The notes: generated by a model from the letters alone, not told the origin. A stretch of DNA of 64,000 nucleotides from Terana coerulea (GCA_024811115.1 JAKOGH010000248.1:1-64000), one strand, 5' to 3'; shown: positions 22,802 through 39,781, counted from the stretch's first letter. Numbers and translations are program-made.

Positions 22802-24887
22802 ATGACCGCCATGACCCAGACGACCCACGACGACAGCACGAATGAGGCCGGTGCGGGAGCAGCGCAGACAAGATCCCCAACTCTTGCAAGCGAGTCTCCG
22901 ACGATTGAAGCAGCGGATCATGTGGCAAAGACCCAGCCGATGCACAAACGCGACTTTGGTATAATTCCCATACCGAAGCACCTTCGGATGTCCAAGGAGA
23001 GCCCACCAGAGTTCGATATCTTTCTCAACATCTTGTTTGGAATTGGAAGCACTTTCAGTGAGTTACACTTTGTTAGACGTGCTTCTATCTGTATCACAGG
23101 AATGGCACGCGCACGCAACCTCACCACTCAAGCACAAATCCTACAGTCTTGCAGACTAGTGACATTGGTAGTCCTCGGTCACCATTGCTCCGCTGTAAGC
23201 GATGCGTATTTGAGCGGCGGGAGGCACAGTGCGTATGCTGTGTGCAGGAGTTCCAAAAGACCTCTGCAGTGACCGGAAGAGCTGCGCTGGGTATTACCTG
23301 ACATGACACTATGGCCGACTGCGTCCCTCATTCGATGCCTGAAGCTCGAACGTTTGCTGACTTGTTTTTGTCTAGTTGTCTCGAACTTGTACTACTGTCA
23401 GCCACTATTGAGTGAGTAGCTTTTCGGGAATCTCGCCAGAACTTCGTCGTAACGAATAATTGTAGTCCAGCTTTCGATCAGCTTCGGGGTCACTTACGAT
23501 GCTGTATCGCGAATCCCTACGCTTGTGCAGGCAGGATATGCTACCGGGCTGCTCCTTGTCACACCATTGGGCGACCTGGTCCGCCGTCGTGCGCTCATTC
23601 TGCTGCTCATCTGCCTCTCCACGGTATTCACGATCGCTCTCCCGCTTACGAACTCTCTGCAAGTCTTCGAGGCCTTCAGCTTCCTCGTCGGCTTTAGCTC
23701 CGTCGTCCCTCAAATCATGATGCCCTTCGCCGCCGACCTCGCGCCGCCACACAAACGCGCCCAGGCGCTCTCAATCGTGTTGTCTGGACTGCTTCTCGGC
23801 ATTCTGTTCGCGCGGGTTGTCGCTGGTATCATCGCGAACTTCGCGTCGTGGCGCGTCGTGTACTGGCTCGCAATCGGCCTTCAGTCCTTCATTCTCGGGC
23901 TGCTTTACCTGAGGCTCCCCGACTTCCCCGCCAAGAACAAGAACATGACGTATTTTGGCATTCTCTACACAATGGCCAAGTTTGCTGTCACCGAGCCGCT
24001 GCTCATCCAGAGTGCGCTTGTCAACATCGCGTCCATGGCTTGCTTCACCAACTTCTGGGTCACGCTCACCTTCCTCCTTGGTGGGCCAATATACCATTAC
24101 TCGACGTACGTCCTTCAATTACATTTACCCTTCTTTGTTACTGACCATTGAGCAGATTGGTCATTGGCCTCTTCGGTCTAGTTGGTATGGGCGGTGTCGC
24201 TATGTCACCCTTCCTCGGCAAGCTCGTCGACAAGATGGTGCCTTGGTACGCGACCCTCATCGCGACGTCGATGTCCATCCTCTTCTACGCCATCCAGACA
24301 GGCGCGGCTGGGGTCAGCATCGGCGCAGTGATCGTGGTCTGCTTCGGCATCGATGTCTTCCGGCAGCTCCAGCAAGTATCGCTGACGAGCGGCATCTTCG
24401 GCCTCGACCCCAACGCGCGTGCCCGCCTGAATGCAGTGCTCATCATCTCCGTACGTCCCACTTTCACTTCGCTGATGGCGCAGAGCTGATCCGTGCACCG
24501 TAGATCTTCATCGGCCAAATCATGGGCACGGCCGTCGGTACCTCAGTCTTCAACCACCACGGTTGGCGCGCCGCCGCCGGCGTCTCGCTCGGCTGGCAGA
24601 GCTTCTGTCTTCTCGTCCTCCTCGCACGAGGGCCGCACGTGGCGCGGTACACCTGGTTCGGGTATGAGGGCGGCTGGGCGGTGCGCAAGCAGCCCGTGAC
24701 TACGCCCGGCTCGTCCGACGTGGAGAAGCAGGCGCAGCCTCAAGGCGAGCAGCTGGATGCAAAGATTTCGGAGAACGAGAGGACAGAAAAGGGCGACGTG
24801 AAGGAAGCAGAGACGGTGGAGACCCAGCCACGTCGGGGTAGCACAGAAAAGGTGGAGGCGAGAGAAGTGGAGGAGGCCTCCCGGTAA
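22802..24887 (+). CDS. MFS transporter (copy 2)
   Basis: 536-residue paralog of the gene at 18746. Five exons: 22802-23057, 23376-23411, 23466-24105, 24156-24450, 24504-24887 (1611 nt, all GT-AG). Shared features are the N-terminal block before the first helix (IPIPKHLR here, IPVPRYLR in copy 1), a 36-nt exon encoding NLYYCQPLL, the loop VTPLGDLVRRR, LSGLLLGILFARVVAGI, FGIDVFRQLQQVSL, and RYTWFGYEGG before a long charged C-terminal tail. Exon 4 has the same 295-nt length as exon 6 of copy 1. The long first intron (318 nt) is unusual for this locus. Divergent orientation allows a shared promoter region, but I see no operator. Likely efflux-type permease; substrate unknown. Confidence 0.92.
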
Positions 24888-25813
24888 CGATTCTTGTCAT
24901 GATGACTCTTACCCGCACGTAGACTATTCTAGATCGCGATACAGTTCACTAATCCCTTTTGTATTTTCATCTCTGGGTCACGCGTAGACGCAATTCAAGC
25001 CTATCCTAGCGCCATATCCTCACATGTCCGAACTCAAGTTTAACATTGCCTGCTTCCTTCGTGCGATCGCGACTGCCGGCGCTGGCGTGATCTCTCGCCT
25101 CTCTGGGGTCATGCAAACCCATCCGCCGTTATGCACTCTGGCGTCATCATCCTGGGAGTGGCGCTGCAGCTTTGAGTTGTCGACAGGGTCGTTCTGGTGC
25201 TCGAGATCGCTTCCGCACGTGGGTGAGGACTGGGCCAGACACATGGGTCGCCTGGCGGGCTTGGACCAACGGACACCCACAGGGTCCGCGGCTGGCGTGC
25301 TCTAGGTAAAACAATTACTACATGTGGGGGTGTATGTCGTGTGCAGGTCGTGTGCGGAGCGTACCGAATTGGTACCCGTTTTGACGGCAAGTACAAGGGG
25401 TATACGCCGTGACATTGATATGCTCGGTTACAGTCAGGGCCCACACACAATGTCCGAGATACATCTCCAGCCAACATCAATACTGCGTTACAAGGATCAT
25501 TTAGTCATCACGAGCCGGCCTACGTGCTACAACTTCGTATGCTCACAACAAAAGCAATGTGACACCACACATCAAGGGAGAAACGGGTAAAAATGGGCGA
25601 CTGATAGAAAGACAGCAAAGGGAAGACGAGCGTGGGTGTAAAAGGACAAGCTATTAAGGACACAGAGCACACAAGTACAGACAAGACGCACTGCTACAGA
25701 AAGGTGTCAACGGGCGAAAGGGTCATGAGTGTCGATCTACAAACCGGGCCATTCTAGTATGGCGTGTTGGGGGCAGCGCATCGGGGCAGGTCTTCGCGCC
25801 GTACGGGACTTCG
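24888..25813. other. Convergent spacer, MFS copy 2 and SRPK
   Basis: 3' regions of both genes; an ORF at 25024-25305 shows no recognisable features. Confidence 0.5.
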
Positions 25814-30913
<5,100 letters not shown>

Positions 30914-30920
30914 TATATAA
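30914..30920 (+). promoter_or_regulatory. TATA box of the F-box gene
   Basis: TATATAA lies 137 bp upstream of the ATG at 31051. A GT-AG intron in the 5' leader (30981-31038) shortens the mature leader. Confidence 0.65.
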
Positions 30921-31050
30921 AAGCTCGGTGAACGACTGTCCTCAGAGAACCTCACCGCCCACACCTCGACATTAGCTGAGGTACGTCCTTTTTCTCGTAT
31001 TTTGCGTGCATGCCTAACACATAACGTGGTATGAACAGGTCAAGTTAAAC

Positions 31051-31868
31051 ATGCCTCTACTCATGGAGCTCCCAGACGAAGTCTTACTCGTCATTCAAAG
31101 CCACCTCCCCTTAACGACACTCATCGCTGCCCGGGGCGTATGTCGGCTCTGGCGTTCCCTCATCCCAGGATCTCACATCCCTCTGCACCGTCGACGCTTG
31201 CTCGACCTATACCTCCGAGCCATATCGTCACCTGCGTTCGTCGCCACGCGGAACACGGTCACAAAGAACCTGCGCCCGTTCAACCGGGAGATGTTCCTCA
31301 AGCGCTTCCCGAAGAGCGTGCCCGAGGAATTCAGATGCTGGGTTCTCGAATGGCCTGAACGCGCACTCATCGGGTCAATATGGCCGGGCCTTCGGAGGAC
31401 ACGTAACTCGCACTCGGCGGCCGACCTGCTGGGTGACGTGGGCACTAGCCTGCTCTGCGCGGACATCCCACCCATCCTCCACGGTCTCGACATCAACCCT
31501 ACAACTCCCGGACTGTTTAAGGTCAAGATGCTCCCTGACGCCACCTCCGGCATGGCACTCTTGCTCGATGACGCATTCGTGCAAGGCTGGCAGCGCAGTC
31601 GCATGCTGGTACTCAGCGGAGTGTCGGACGATGTCGACTTGACGGGTCTGGTGTACATGGTTGACGGGGTTCAGGGAGGGATCGACTCGCCGGTTGCGAA
31701 GAGTTGGTCGGGGTACCTGACTCAGGAGTTGGAGCGGCAGGAAGCGTGGCTCCGAGAACGTACTTCAACGTGAGTGTTTGGCGGGTTGGTTCCGTTCACC
31801 TCCGCTAACGGGCTATCTATTACTATAGGGCCGTAATCGGTCGAATGCCAGCGACTCGACAACTATGA
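31051..31868 (+). CDS. F-box protein with SMI1/KNR4-like C-terminal part
   Basis: The protein begins with an F-box (LMELPDEVLLVIQSHLPLTT, then ARGVCRLWRSLIP), which in this class recruits an SCF ubiquitin ligase through Skp1. Next come helices with LDLYLRAISSPAFVATR and WVLEWPERALIGSIWPGL, and a C-terminal region MVDGVQGGIDSPVAKSWSGY that recalls the SMI1/KNR4-like fold found in many agaricomycete F-box proteins (from memory). The main exon runs 31051-31769. If the GT-AG intron 31770-31828 is removed, 13 more codons follow to a stop at 31868; if it is retained the stop is at 31773. A 5'-leader intron at 30981-31038 supports the start. The frame is intact. Target proteins cannot be inferred. 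Confidence 0.85.
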
Positions 31869-32796
31869 TTCTGGCAGGTATGACGTCTTTTGCGCTCGCT
31901 CTGCGCCCTAACTTATATCCTTCACCAAGATGTCTTTGTTGGCTTCCTCGTGGCTTCGTGTACCTCCTGCGAACATCTCTGCACTGTAATCTGTACTCGA
32001 ATATCAGCTTTTGTAAAGCTCACGGACCTTTTCCAGAGCTTGCTACCGTGACTGACCTTGTAAGTTCTTTCGCGATTCGCGCACAAACCACTCAGTTGGT
32101 CAGCCTCCATCCTATGGGTTCGATCTTCAAGAAACCGTTCAGGATCAGATCCAGGCTCCGTGGTTACGGCTGTGGCGACCATTGGCTCCCCTTATCCGAA
32201 GACGTTGAGTGCCCCTTCGATGTACCCGGGTCCACTCGCAAAATCTTTGCGCCACACAGCGGAGCTGCGGGGGTTTGCATCGCAGCTCACTTCAAGCCTC
32301 AAGGGTCACACGAGCTTTTGCGAGATACCGGCGAGCTGACGCGAGGATACCCGACAGCAACATGACCTTTGCATCGGCCATGTAATAATGCTACCGACAA
32401 GCTGCTGTGCATTCGGTATGTTTCGGCTTCCGGATTTCAAGTCTTGTTCGGTTCAAAGTGTTTCTTGTCAGCGGAATCAGGAGCTCTATCTCCGAAGTGC
32501 GAGCTGCCCTTGTCAAGCGGCGATTCCACGCTGTAAGCAGGGTCAGCATGGCAGGAATCTCCGCTGAGGCCGCTCTACTGGTTGGACGCGAAGAAGGGTA
32601 TGTATTGTAACTCGTCTCGGACAATATTCCAGTTCGTACACGTAGAGTCGCTCGTTCGCTTTCCCGCCTTTCCTTATTTAATCATTGAAATTTAGGTAAT
32701 ACAATGGAGAAGAGTAGGCTTGATTCTGTAATGGGATTGTTCAGTAAGTCTTAGCAGTCGAATAGTAGAAAATGCCACCGCCTTCAAGCTTCACGT
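31869..32796. other. Intergenic, F-box gene to MYND copy B
   Basis: An ORF at 31865-32365 follows the F-box gene directly but has no recognisable motif. Nothing else is supported. Confidence 0.45.
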
Positions 32797-32838
32797 GTGA
32801 CGTCACAATTGATCGGCTGTTACTGACACGGTCACGTT
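32797..32838 (+). promoter_or_regulatory. GTCAC promoter block of MYND copy B
   Basis: TGACGTCACAATTGATC followed about 20 bp later by GGTCAC, about 100-135 bp before the ATG at 32933. The same arrangement precedes the other three MYND copies that have a 5' end. It contains a CRE-like TGACGTCA. Confidence 0.5.
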
Positions 32839-32932
32839 CCTCAAGCCAACGCCTCGCGTCAGTCTGCATGCCTGCTTTCCACCTTCATCTCACTTCGACA
32901 TACTATCGCGCTTTAAGACGGGCTTCACAATC

Positions 32933-34658
32933 ATGTCTTACTCTTGGACGGAGAATAGACCGAACATGAATACCTCGAGTGCAGCCTGGGAAAAGTCCTG
33001 GGAGCGAGACTTTGAGCGGAATTTTCGTATTCTCGGTCGCCTCTCGGGCAATCTCTCTACTATGCTGCCTAAAGAAATGGTGGCCATGTCGAACACCGAT
33101 CAGGCTCTCTTTCAACTCGAGCGAGAAGCTGGACTGCTCTGTGAACTGCAGCAGGATCTCTCGAAGGCAGCAGCCGCTCACTTCGCCGAGGACGATTTTG
33201 AGAGGAGTTGGAAGGCACTCGAGCCGAACAGACGAGAGCAGATTATCATGGAGGGGCTTGTGCGAACGATGCGTATACCAGACATGGAGCAGCGCCGGCA
33301 GTGGTGCCCAGACTCGACCGTGAAGAACATGGCTGTTCGGAATGGCGACGAATACCTGCGCATGCTGAAGTCCTTACTTCCTTCGAGCTTGCAGACCACG
33401 ATCACGGAGCCGCTTCACGTACCACACCCGATGGTGGATCGTTTATTCACGCCTAGTGCCGCTCAGCTCCGTGATGCTGGCTACAAGACAGTCTTTCGCT
33501 CGTTCAAGACGAGTCGAACGTATGCGCTAACTACCGTCATATGGAACATTCTTCTTGCCTTTGTGCGTCCATCTTCCTGTGGCTCAAACACAAAGCGAGC
33601 TGACTCCCTTCCAGTATGGCAAAGAAGAGGCACAGATGCCCATCAAACCAAGTCGCGGCAAATTGGATGCCTTGAGCACAGATGCCGCTACCCAAAGAGT
33701 TGCAAGGAAGTGGTTAGAGAGCACAACAACTCAAGAAAAGCGCATGAGTACGCGTGTCTCGCTTGCGGCCGCACAGAGTCTATGCTTCCTACCGGTCAGA
33801 AACTCTTGTCATGTAGCAAGTGCGGTAAGATCGACAGACGTGTCTTCTATTGTTCGCGGTGAGTCTTCATTTGTGGTGCTAGACATACCTTTTTGATTGC
33901 ATTGTCCGTAGTGAATGCCAAGTCAAAGATTGGAAGAGTGGAAAACCAAGGCCTCACAAGATTATCTGCGGCAAGCCACTCGACGAAGACGAACTGCAAG
34001 ACCTGCGTCAGCAGGCGGAGTCTCAACAAACGGCCTCCAATACGCCGTGGCTTCCAGATGCAAGTCCTTCTTACAAGCGTTCTCCAGCTCTTCTGCATCA
34101 GCTCTCCCTACTCGCAATGGGAGATGGTATTGACTATGTCGTACGTCCGAGCGCGAACACCAGCATATGAAATCTCACTCGTGTTATTGACAGGTCGTGT
34201 ACCCTTATCCTGGAGCCCGATCATGGCATTCGCATCACGGAAAAGGCAGGTACGTTATTTTCATGTCCTCGACGAATGTAACTCTTAGTTGTGGCGTTCG
34301 ATCCAGAGAAAATCCTCTTTCAGGTCCAGCGCAATCGAGGTACGGCTCAATAGTTGTATTATTTCACGGTACTCAAAACCCTTTCCTTTCAGCTTTTCGT
34401 ACTGGCGACAAGCTAGCTGTGAACGCTATGTACGCTGTCATTCGGTCCTACTTGGACGAAGCTGGGATCCCTCGAGCACTTCTACGCAAGCAGCTGGAAT
34501 CTGAGTTCGGTTTCCCGGTCACCGTGGCGGACAACGCATCGGTGGACGAAACGGTTGCTTTGACCCATGACCTGACCTTTGACGAAATCGGGTTTGTGTC
34601 CAATGGGATCAAGCTGCAGATTGACCAATGGAATGCGAAACAGGGAGCGTCGTCGTGA
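32933..34658 (+). CDS. MYND zinc-finger protein (copy B), frame uncertain
   Basis: Best preserved of the MYND family here. ATG 32933 opens a conserved block (NRPNMNTSSAAWEKSWERD, EYLRMLKSLLPSSLQTTITE, PHPMVDRLFTP). The MYND finger follows: CLACG, CSKCGKIDRRVFYCSR, then across intron 33859-33911 ECQVKDWKSGKPRPHKIICG, giving the C4-C2HC ligand pattern used for protein binding. After an alpha-helical segment (WLPDASPSYKRSPALLHQL) the C-terminus has FRTGDKLAVNAM and LRKQLESEFGFP. Splicing the 52-nt intron 33563-33614, which copy D shares, puts the finger out of frame because exon 2 is one base short; retaining it restores the frame. A second problem near 34220 can be solved by a later AG acceptor. 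It may be functional with altered splicing or an early pseudogene. The role is probably protein-protein interaction; partners unknown. Confidence 0.65.
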
Positions 34659-35048
34659 AGGATCTTAGTGCGGAATCAGTGCTATAGCGGACTTGTCTCG
34701 ATATCGCAAGTTGGTCAGTCCCGTTGTTTATACCACTCGTCTCATCTGCACACCTGAAAGCCTGAGGCTTCGCTCACCTGTCTTGTGGCTGACGCTTCTG
34801 CCAGTATCCCACACCCATCACGACAATCCATGCACAGTACATTGCCAATCTACTTGAGATGACATCTCCGTCGGCAATTGCATCGTGTTGACTGCACGTG
34901 CGTCTCGAATCTGTTATTACAACTTCAAGCCACATCGTACATATATATGTTGCATCCTGCAATGGGTTCAAATCATATACTGGCATATGTATCTTGTTCT
35001 GTCCAGTCTTGCCCATAATCACCGTTATGGTCAACAGAATGTCAGCCA
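34659..35048. other. 3' flank of MYND copy B
   Basis: 390 bp without a gene. GGTTCAAATC at about 34968 resembles a tRNA B box but no cloverleaf surrounds it. Confidence 0.5.
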
Positions 35049-35281
35049 TTCAAGCTTACAACGGAGTCGGCTCATTCAAGGTACTTGTCCCTATATCATG
35101 TCCTCAAACAGCCGATCCCTGTCCGAACAGTAAATTCCTCTAGAGACGTTAGAGTCAACAGCGCGTCACATGCAAGCTCTTCCCAGTGGACTGAGGCCAA
35201 CCCTTCAAGTATCTGTTTGCCTTGGACCTACAAATTTAAAGTACTACCTCCCGCGGCATCTCCCAACATTCAACATTTTCA
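35049..35281 (-). pseudogene. Relic of the last exon of an F-box/LRR paralog
   Basis: This stretch aligns along its length with 41345-41580, which encodes the last exon of the F-box/LRR gene, for example TTCCCAG(T/C)GGACTGAGGCC in both. Indels and stops prevent translation. Nothing of the upstream exons remains. It lies immediately before MYND copy C, so an F-box (minus) and MYND (plus) pair was probably duplicated together and the F-box half then lost. Confidence 0.65.
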
Positions 35282-35304
35282 ACGCTATCCGGTGTGACAG
35301 AAAT

Positions 35305-35346
35305 GTGACTGTCACAATGATTACTGGTGACTATCACGGTCACACC
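35305..35346 (+). promoter_or_regulatory. GTCAC promoter block of MYND copy C
   Basis: GTGACTGTCACAATGATT and, about 13 bp on, CACGGTCACACC, about 75-115 bp before the ATG at 35420. Homologous to the blocks at 32797, 45111 and 57621. Confidence 0.5.
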
Positions 35347-35956
35347 TTGCTTGCTGTCTCGCGTTCTGCTTCCACCGACTTCCCTTCGGCTTACAGGAGC
35401 TGCACGCAGCTTCCCCATCATGGCGAACGCTTCGAGGTCAGACAGACCAGACATGGAAACCTCAACTTTGGCCTGGGAGAAGTCCTGGGAGCGAGACCTT
35501 GAACTTAAATTCGGGATGCTCAGCCTACTGCCAGGCAATTTCTCGAGCATATACGGGTGCACCAAGGAAACAGTGGTTATTTCAAGCACCGACGACGCTA
35601 TCCTTGCGCTTGAATCTGACGAACGTGCATTATGCCGCCTACAAGAAGATCTTGCTAGGCAGGCAGCTGCTCACTTCGCTGAAAATGACTTCGAAAAGAC
35701 TTGGAAGGCACTTGCAGCGGAAAGAAGAGAGCAGGGGATTTTGGAAGGGATTGTGCATACGATGCGTCAACCACAGTTGGAGTTGACCTGAGACCTCTGT
35801 CCAGACTCAACCCTGAAGCATTTGGCTGCTCGGGACGGTGAAGAATACTTGCGCATGCCAAAGTGCTTGCTGCCTTCAGATCTGCAGACCGCGATAACGG
35901 AACCGCTTCATATGCTGCATCCACTGACGGATCGGTTGTTCACGCCTACTACAGAA

Positions 35957-36726
35957 CAGTGTTGGCAAGGTCAGCTTGACCTGGTCAAGAAAAGGTCAAT
36001 CTGATGTGACTGGTAGGTCGGTTGACCGGTCAGTCGACCGGTCAAGGGTCAGGCGCCCAGGTTTCAGTCCAAGCGCCCATGTGGTCATGGCGCACGCCGC
36101 GGACCAAGCGCAGACTGCGCCGGAGGTGTAGTTCAAGCACAAGCCATCGCGAATGAGAGCATAGATGCGTCCGACGTAGCATAGATTTATTCTAGACCTT
36201 ATAAACACACCCTAATGTGAGTTCAGTGAAGTGGCAGAGGAGCTGGTTAGGAATGCCGGTGCCTGAAGTGGATAACCTCAATGTGCTCACTGAAGCCTCC
36301 CGACTTCTCGCAACATTACTGGCAGGGCGCCTGCATGCATTACATGCCTCTCAACAGCTATGCCTCTCTCAGCTGCCATCAACTGTAGGGACCAGTAGTG
36401 GACACTCTCATACCTCCAAAGACTGACACGGCTACCCTTGCAGACACTCCTTGCACATTCTATGGATGCAGACCCTCCGGAAAAACTGGCAATACAAGCA
36501 ATTTGCAAAATGAGATTGCATTATATGACTGCATTCAGTCCGACACCACTTGATTTCGTAGTGGTAGGCATTCTGATACACTCAGTATAAAATATATGTA
36601 ATCGTAATGACTCATCCCATCATTCCCACGGCTTATCTTTGACCGGTCAGTGATTGACTGACCCCTTTGACCCCTTGACCTGACCTTTGACCTGACTGGT
36701 CATGACCCCGGTCAATGACAACACTG
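35957..36726. mobile_element. hAT-like MITE, family A
   Basis: 770-bp insertion with inverted ends CAGTGTTG(G/T)CA and an 8-bp direct repeat on both sides (CTACAGAA at 35949-35956, CTACAAAA at 36727-36734; one mismatch). Both subterminal parts are crowded with GGTCA/TGACC units. No coding sequence is seen. The 8-bp duplication and end sequence fit hAT elements. Removing it restores the MYND reading order. Confidence 0.85.
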
Positions 36727-37054
36727 CTACAAAACAGCTAGGTGACCCTAGATGCAAGATGTTCTATCGTGGGTTCAAGATCATCCAGACGTACTTCCTC
36801 ACCACTCTCTTATATAACATTTGCTTGTATTCATGCGTCTTCCCTTATCTTCTGGATGAAAGATTAATATGTCTCCTACAGTACAGCGAGGAGAGGACTC
36901 TGTTACCTGGCAAGACAGCGTACAATAATAAGATACACAGACTCGTCACGGACTCCAAGCTCATACGGCGTTGCAAGAGAGGCGGAGAGATTGAGCAAAG
37001 ACCTTAGAAAAGGGGCTAATTGCACGTGCATCACTTGCCACCGTTCGAGTCTAC

Positions 37055-37527
37055 TGTAATGGTTCGACCGTTACACGGCCATTCTAGCACACACACGGAC
37101 ACTTTAGCACACTCACAGGCACTCTAGATACATACACGGGCACTCGTATATACTCAACGGACACTCCACGGTCTCTGTAGCACGGTCCGGGCGTTTCAGA
37201 CATTCTGGTTGCTTATGATTTCCTTATCTGGCTCCATTCCTTCCCCATTCGTCTCGGGCGCTCTGTATTTCCAACCAGGCACTCGCGTCCTCCTTTCATC
37301 CCTCTCGTGTTCTCGTTTCTCCCTATCGATTCGTCTTTATGTACCTGACACTAGCTTACTGGCGTTGTCTTATAGTCTACGGCCTTCCGTCCTGTACCTC
37401 GTCGAATCAACGCCAGTGTCTGGCACCCTCACTCGAATTCCCCCCGCTTCGCTCTCGTCCTCGCCGTCTTCAATGTCTGCCTGTCCTCTGGAAGGTTTTG
37501 CCCTCATCCCTCGGCATGCCCTTTACA
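37055..37527 (+). mobile_element. Solo LTR in MYND copy C (first)
   Basis: 473-bp insertion starting TGTAA and ending TTACA, flanked by a perfect 5-bp repeat TCTAC (37050-37054 and 37528-37532). No internal coding region is present, so recombination between two LTRs probably removed the body. The 5-bp duplication and the TG...CA ends fit an LTR retrotransposon. The strand is arbitrary, because the ends read the same in both directions. Confidence 0.8.
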
Positions 37528-37812
37528 TCTACGCTGCCTTCAGGGCAAAAGCTGATGGGATGTAGCAAGTACGGCAAGATCAAACAGCGTGTCCTTTATT
37601 GCTCACAGTGAGTCTTGTTCTTAAGCATAAATAGGCAGACTTCTGATCATAATCCTTGCAGTGAGTGCCAAGTCAAGCATTGGAAGAGCGGCAAACTGTG
37701 GCCTCATAAATTAATCTGCAGAAAGCCACAAAACAAAGATGATAGGGAAGACCTTCAGTGACAGGTAAAACCACAACAAACCGCTCCAAGCACACTGTGG
37801 CTCCCTGAAGCA

Positions 37813-38375
37813 TATCACAAAACTCTAATACTCACCTGCTAGGAATGCTTGAAGGGGTTGGGGAGAGCAGAGGACTTTGAGTAAAGCAAGTAGAGGAGAT
37901 ATGAATCAACGATGTTGTTAAGTCTGGGGTATTAGCCCTCAGACCAGCCTCCTTATATACATGTGTAGAGGGACCCCAGACACTATCTAAGACCTCCAAT
38001 ACCATATGCTGACTGATACAGTCAGGTGATCCATGACTAAGGCTTCAGAGCATACTGCCGCTCTAACTCCCTTATCGGATCTGACCTAGCTATCATGCTA
38101 ACATCAACACTATCTAGATGTCCTAATCTAGCTACTGTACACTAGCAGTACACGATGTCATAGTGACCTCATAGTGAGGTCATAGTCTAGAACGAATCCA
38201 GAACTGAGTCCATGATCCTGTGTCCGTATGAGGCATATCCCTGATAACCATGCGTCCATTGCATGGCCAACTGATCAGCATCTTGTAACGCTGTTGTGAC
38301 GACTGGGTAACATGTCCCGTGACTTGATGTTACACTCTAAGCGCTATATACTAGCACTGAGGGAAAGTTGTGACA
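37813..38375 (-). mobile_element. Solo LTR in MYND copy C (second)
   Basis: 563-bp insertion flanked by a perfect 5-bp repeat AAGCA (37808-37812 and 38376-38380). In minus orientation it begins TGTCACAAC and ends GTTTTGTGATA; the expected final CA has become TA. It is a different family from the LTR at 37055. No internal coding region is present. Confidence 0.75.
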
Positions 38376-38755
38376 AAGCAGATCCTTCCTATAAGCGATC
38401 ACCGGCGCTCCTGCACCAGCTCACCTCGGTTGGGATTGAATGGGACTATGTTGTATGTCTGGTCCAGACTGTCTAAATGAATGTCTTGGGACTAATTCAT
38501 GCTCCGCAGGTTATGCAGCCTGGTCTTGACACGGACAACTTGAACATTTGCCTCGGTCTGGAAGGTGAGTTTGTTTGCTGCATCTTCTATTCGACATTTC
38601 TCAGTGGTTTCCTCCAGAGAAAATCTGTTTCTGGATCCATCGAAACTGAGGTGCGACAGTCAACCTATCCTGCTTACAGTGACTGAAGCTTGTCAAACTC
38701 AGCTTTTCGCAACAGCGACCAGTATGCAGTGAGCGCCATGTACACTCTCCTGCAG

Positions 38756-39781
38756 TAGTGTTGCCAAAGTTCAGTTCGGTTCGGTGGTTCAGAACCAGAA
38801 CCGATGAACTGAGCCATGTGGTTCAGTTCGGTTCTGTTCTGGTTCAGCCTCTAGGTAACTTGGTTTGGTTCTTGGTTTGAGGCATAGCTGTCACACCCTA
38901 AACCAAGTTTGAACCGGTTCGAACCCATCAGCAAAACATACAAGCGCTGATGACTGATGAGCGCTGACGAGCACTGAGAGAACTGACGAACAGTTTGGAA
39001 CTGAAGTTCAAGCCCTGCTGAAGCCGGACTTTTACTAGATTTTGTATTTTCTTAGTTCCTCATGTTTCATAAACTATGCTGGACGTGAATGATGATGGTT
39101 TACTCACCGAAGCTTTGCTGCAAGAGTCGGATGCAAGAGGGGTCAAAACGTCTGAGAGCGCCTCAAAACGACTACTGAGACAGGCAAGCGCTGACGGCAC
39201 TGAAGGGATTAAAGCAGCGCTGAGATGGCTTCATCAGTACCTGTCAGTACCGCTCAGCGCCAATGCAACTTTGCTGATGCCATGAACTATGTACATGTTA
39301 TGTAGTGTATTTGTACTGGGATTTATAGAGAAAAGTACATGAACTTACTTACTGTAGCATGTCTAAACTATTTTTTCATTATTGTGCTTGTAAACTGAGC
39401 ACCAAATGTTGCTCTGCTTATGTTTTGGTGTATACATGATACCATCAATAGCTGCCAAAAATGGCAACTGGCAGCCTCTATCAGACGCTGAGCTTCAAAA
39501 TGTCATAATATAAGGCTTTTGCACTATACAAACCCTTCTAGATGTCAATATATAACTCTATTATGATTTACCATTGCAATTATACTGATTTGACAGAGTA
39601 AAGCAGATATATACATGGTTCAATGGTTCGAACCAGTTCAAACCCTGAACTGAACCAACCGAACCAGTTCATGCTAGTTCGGTTCAGTTCAGTTCTGGTT
39701 CGGCTACTAAACACTTGGTTCTGGTTCTGGTTCTGACAAAAATGGGCCCGAACCGAACTGAACTGAACTTCGGCAACACTA
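38756..39781. mobile_element. hAT-like MITE, family B, copy 1 (carries a nested MITE)
   Basis: 1026-bp insertion with inverted ends TAGTGTTGCC(A/G)AAGTTCAG and a perfect 8-bp direct repeat TCCTGCAG (38748-38755 and 39782-39789). Both ends contain many GGTTC/GAACC units in direct and inverted order. A second copy at 53999 lacks 38926-39279, which is a nested element. No transposase. Confidence 0.9.
38926..39279 (+). mobile_element. MITE family D, copy 1 (nested in family B)
   Basis: 354-bp segment with inverted ends CATCAGCAAA, absent from the second family B copy. Its reverse complement recurs at 55316-55668 with almost the same length. The only long ORF (39076-39285) looks incidental. The target duplication is at most 2 bp (CC here, TA in copy 2), so the superfamily is unassigned. 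Confidence 0.8.

Noticed and set aside
31865..32365. Possible second gene right after the F-box gene
   Set aside because: Starts inside the alternative last exon of the F-box gene and shows no recognisable motif or intron support.
34960..35000. tRNA-like B box GGTTCAAATC
   Set aside because: No matching acceptor, D-arm or A box around it.
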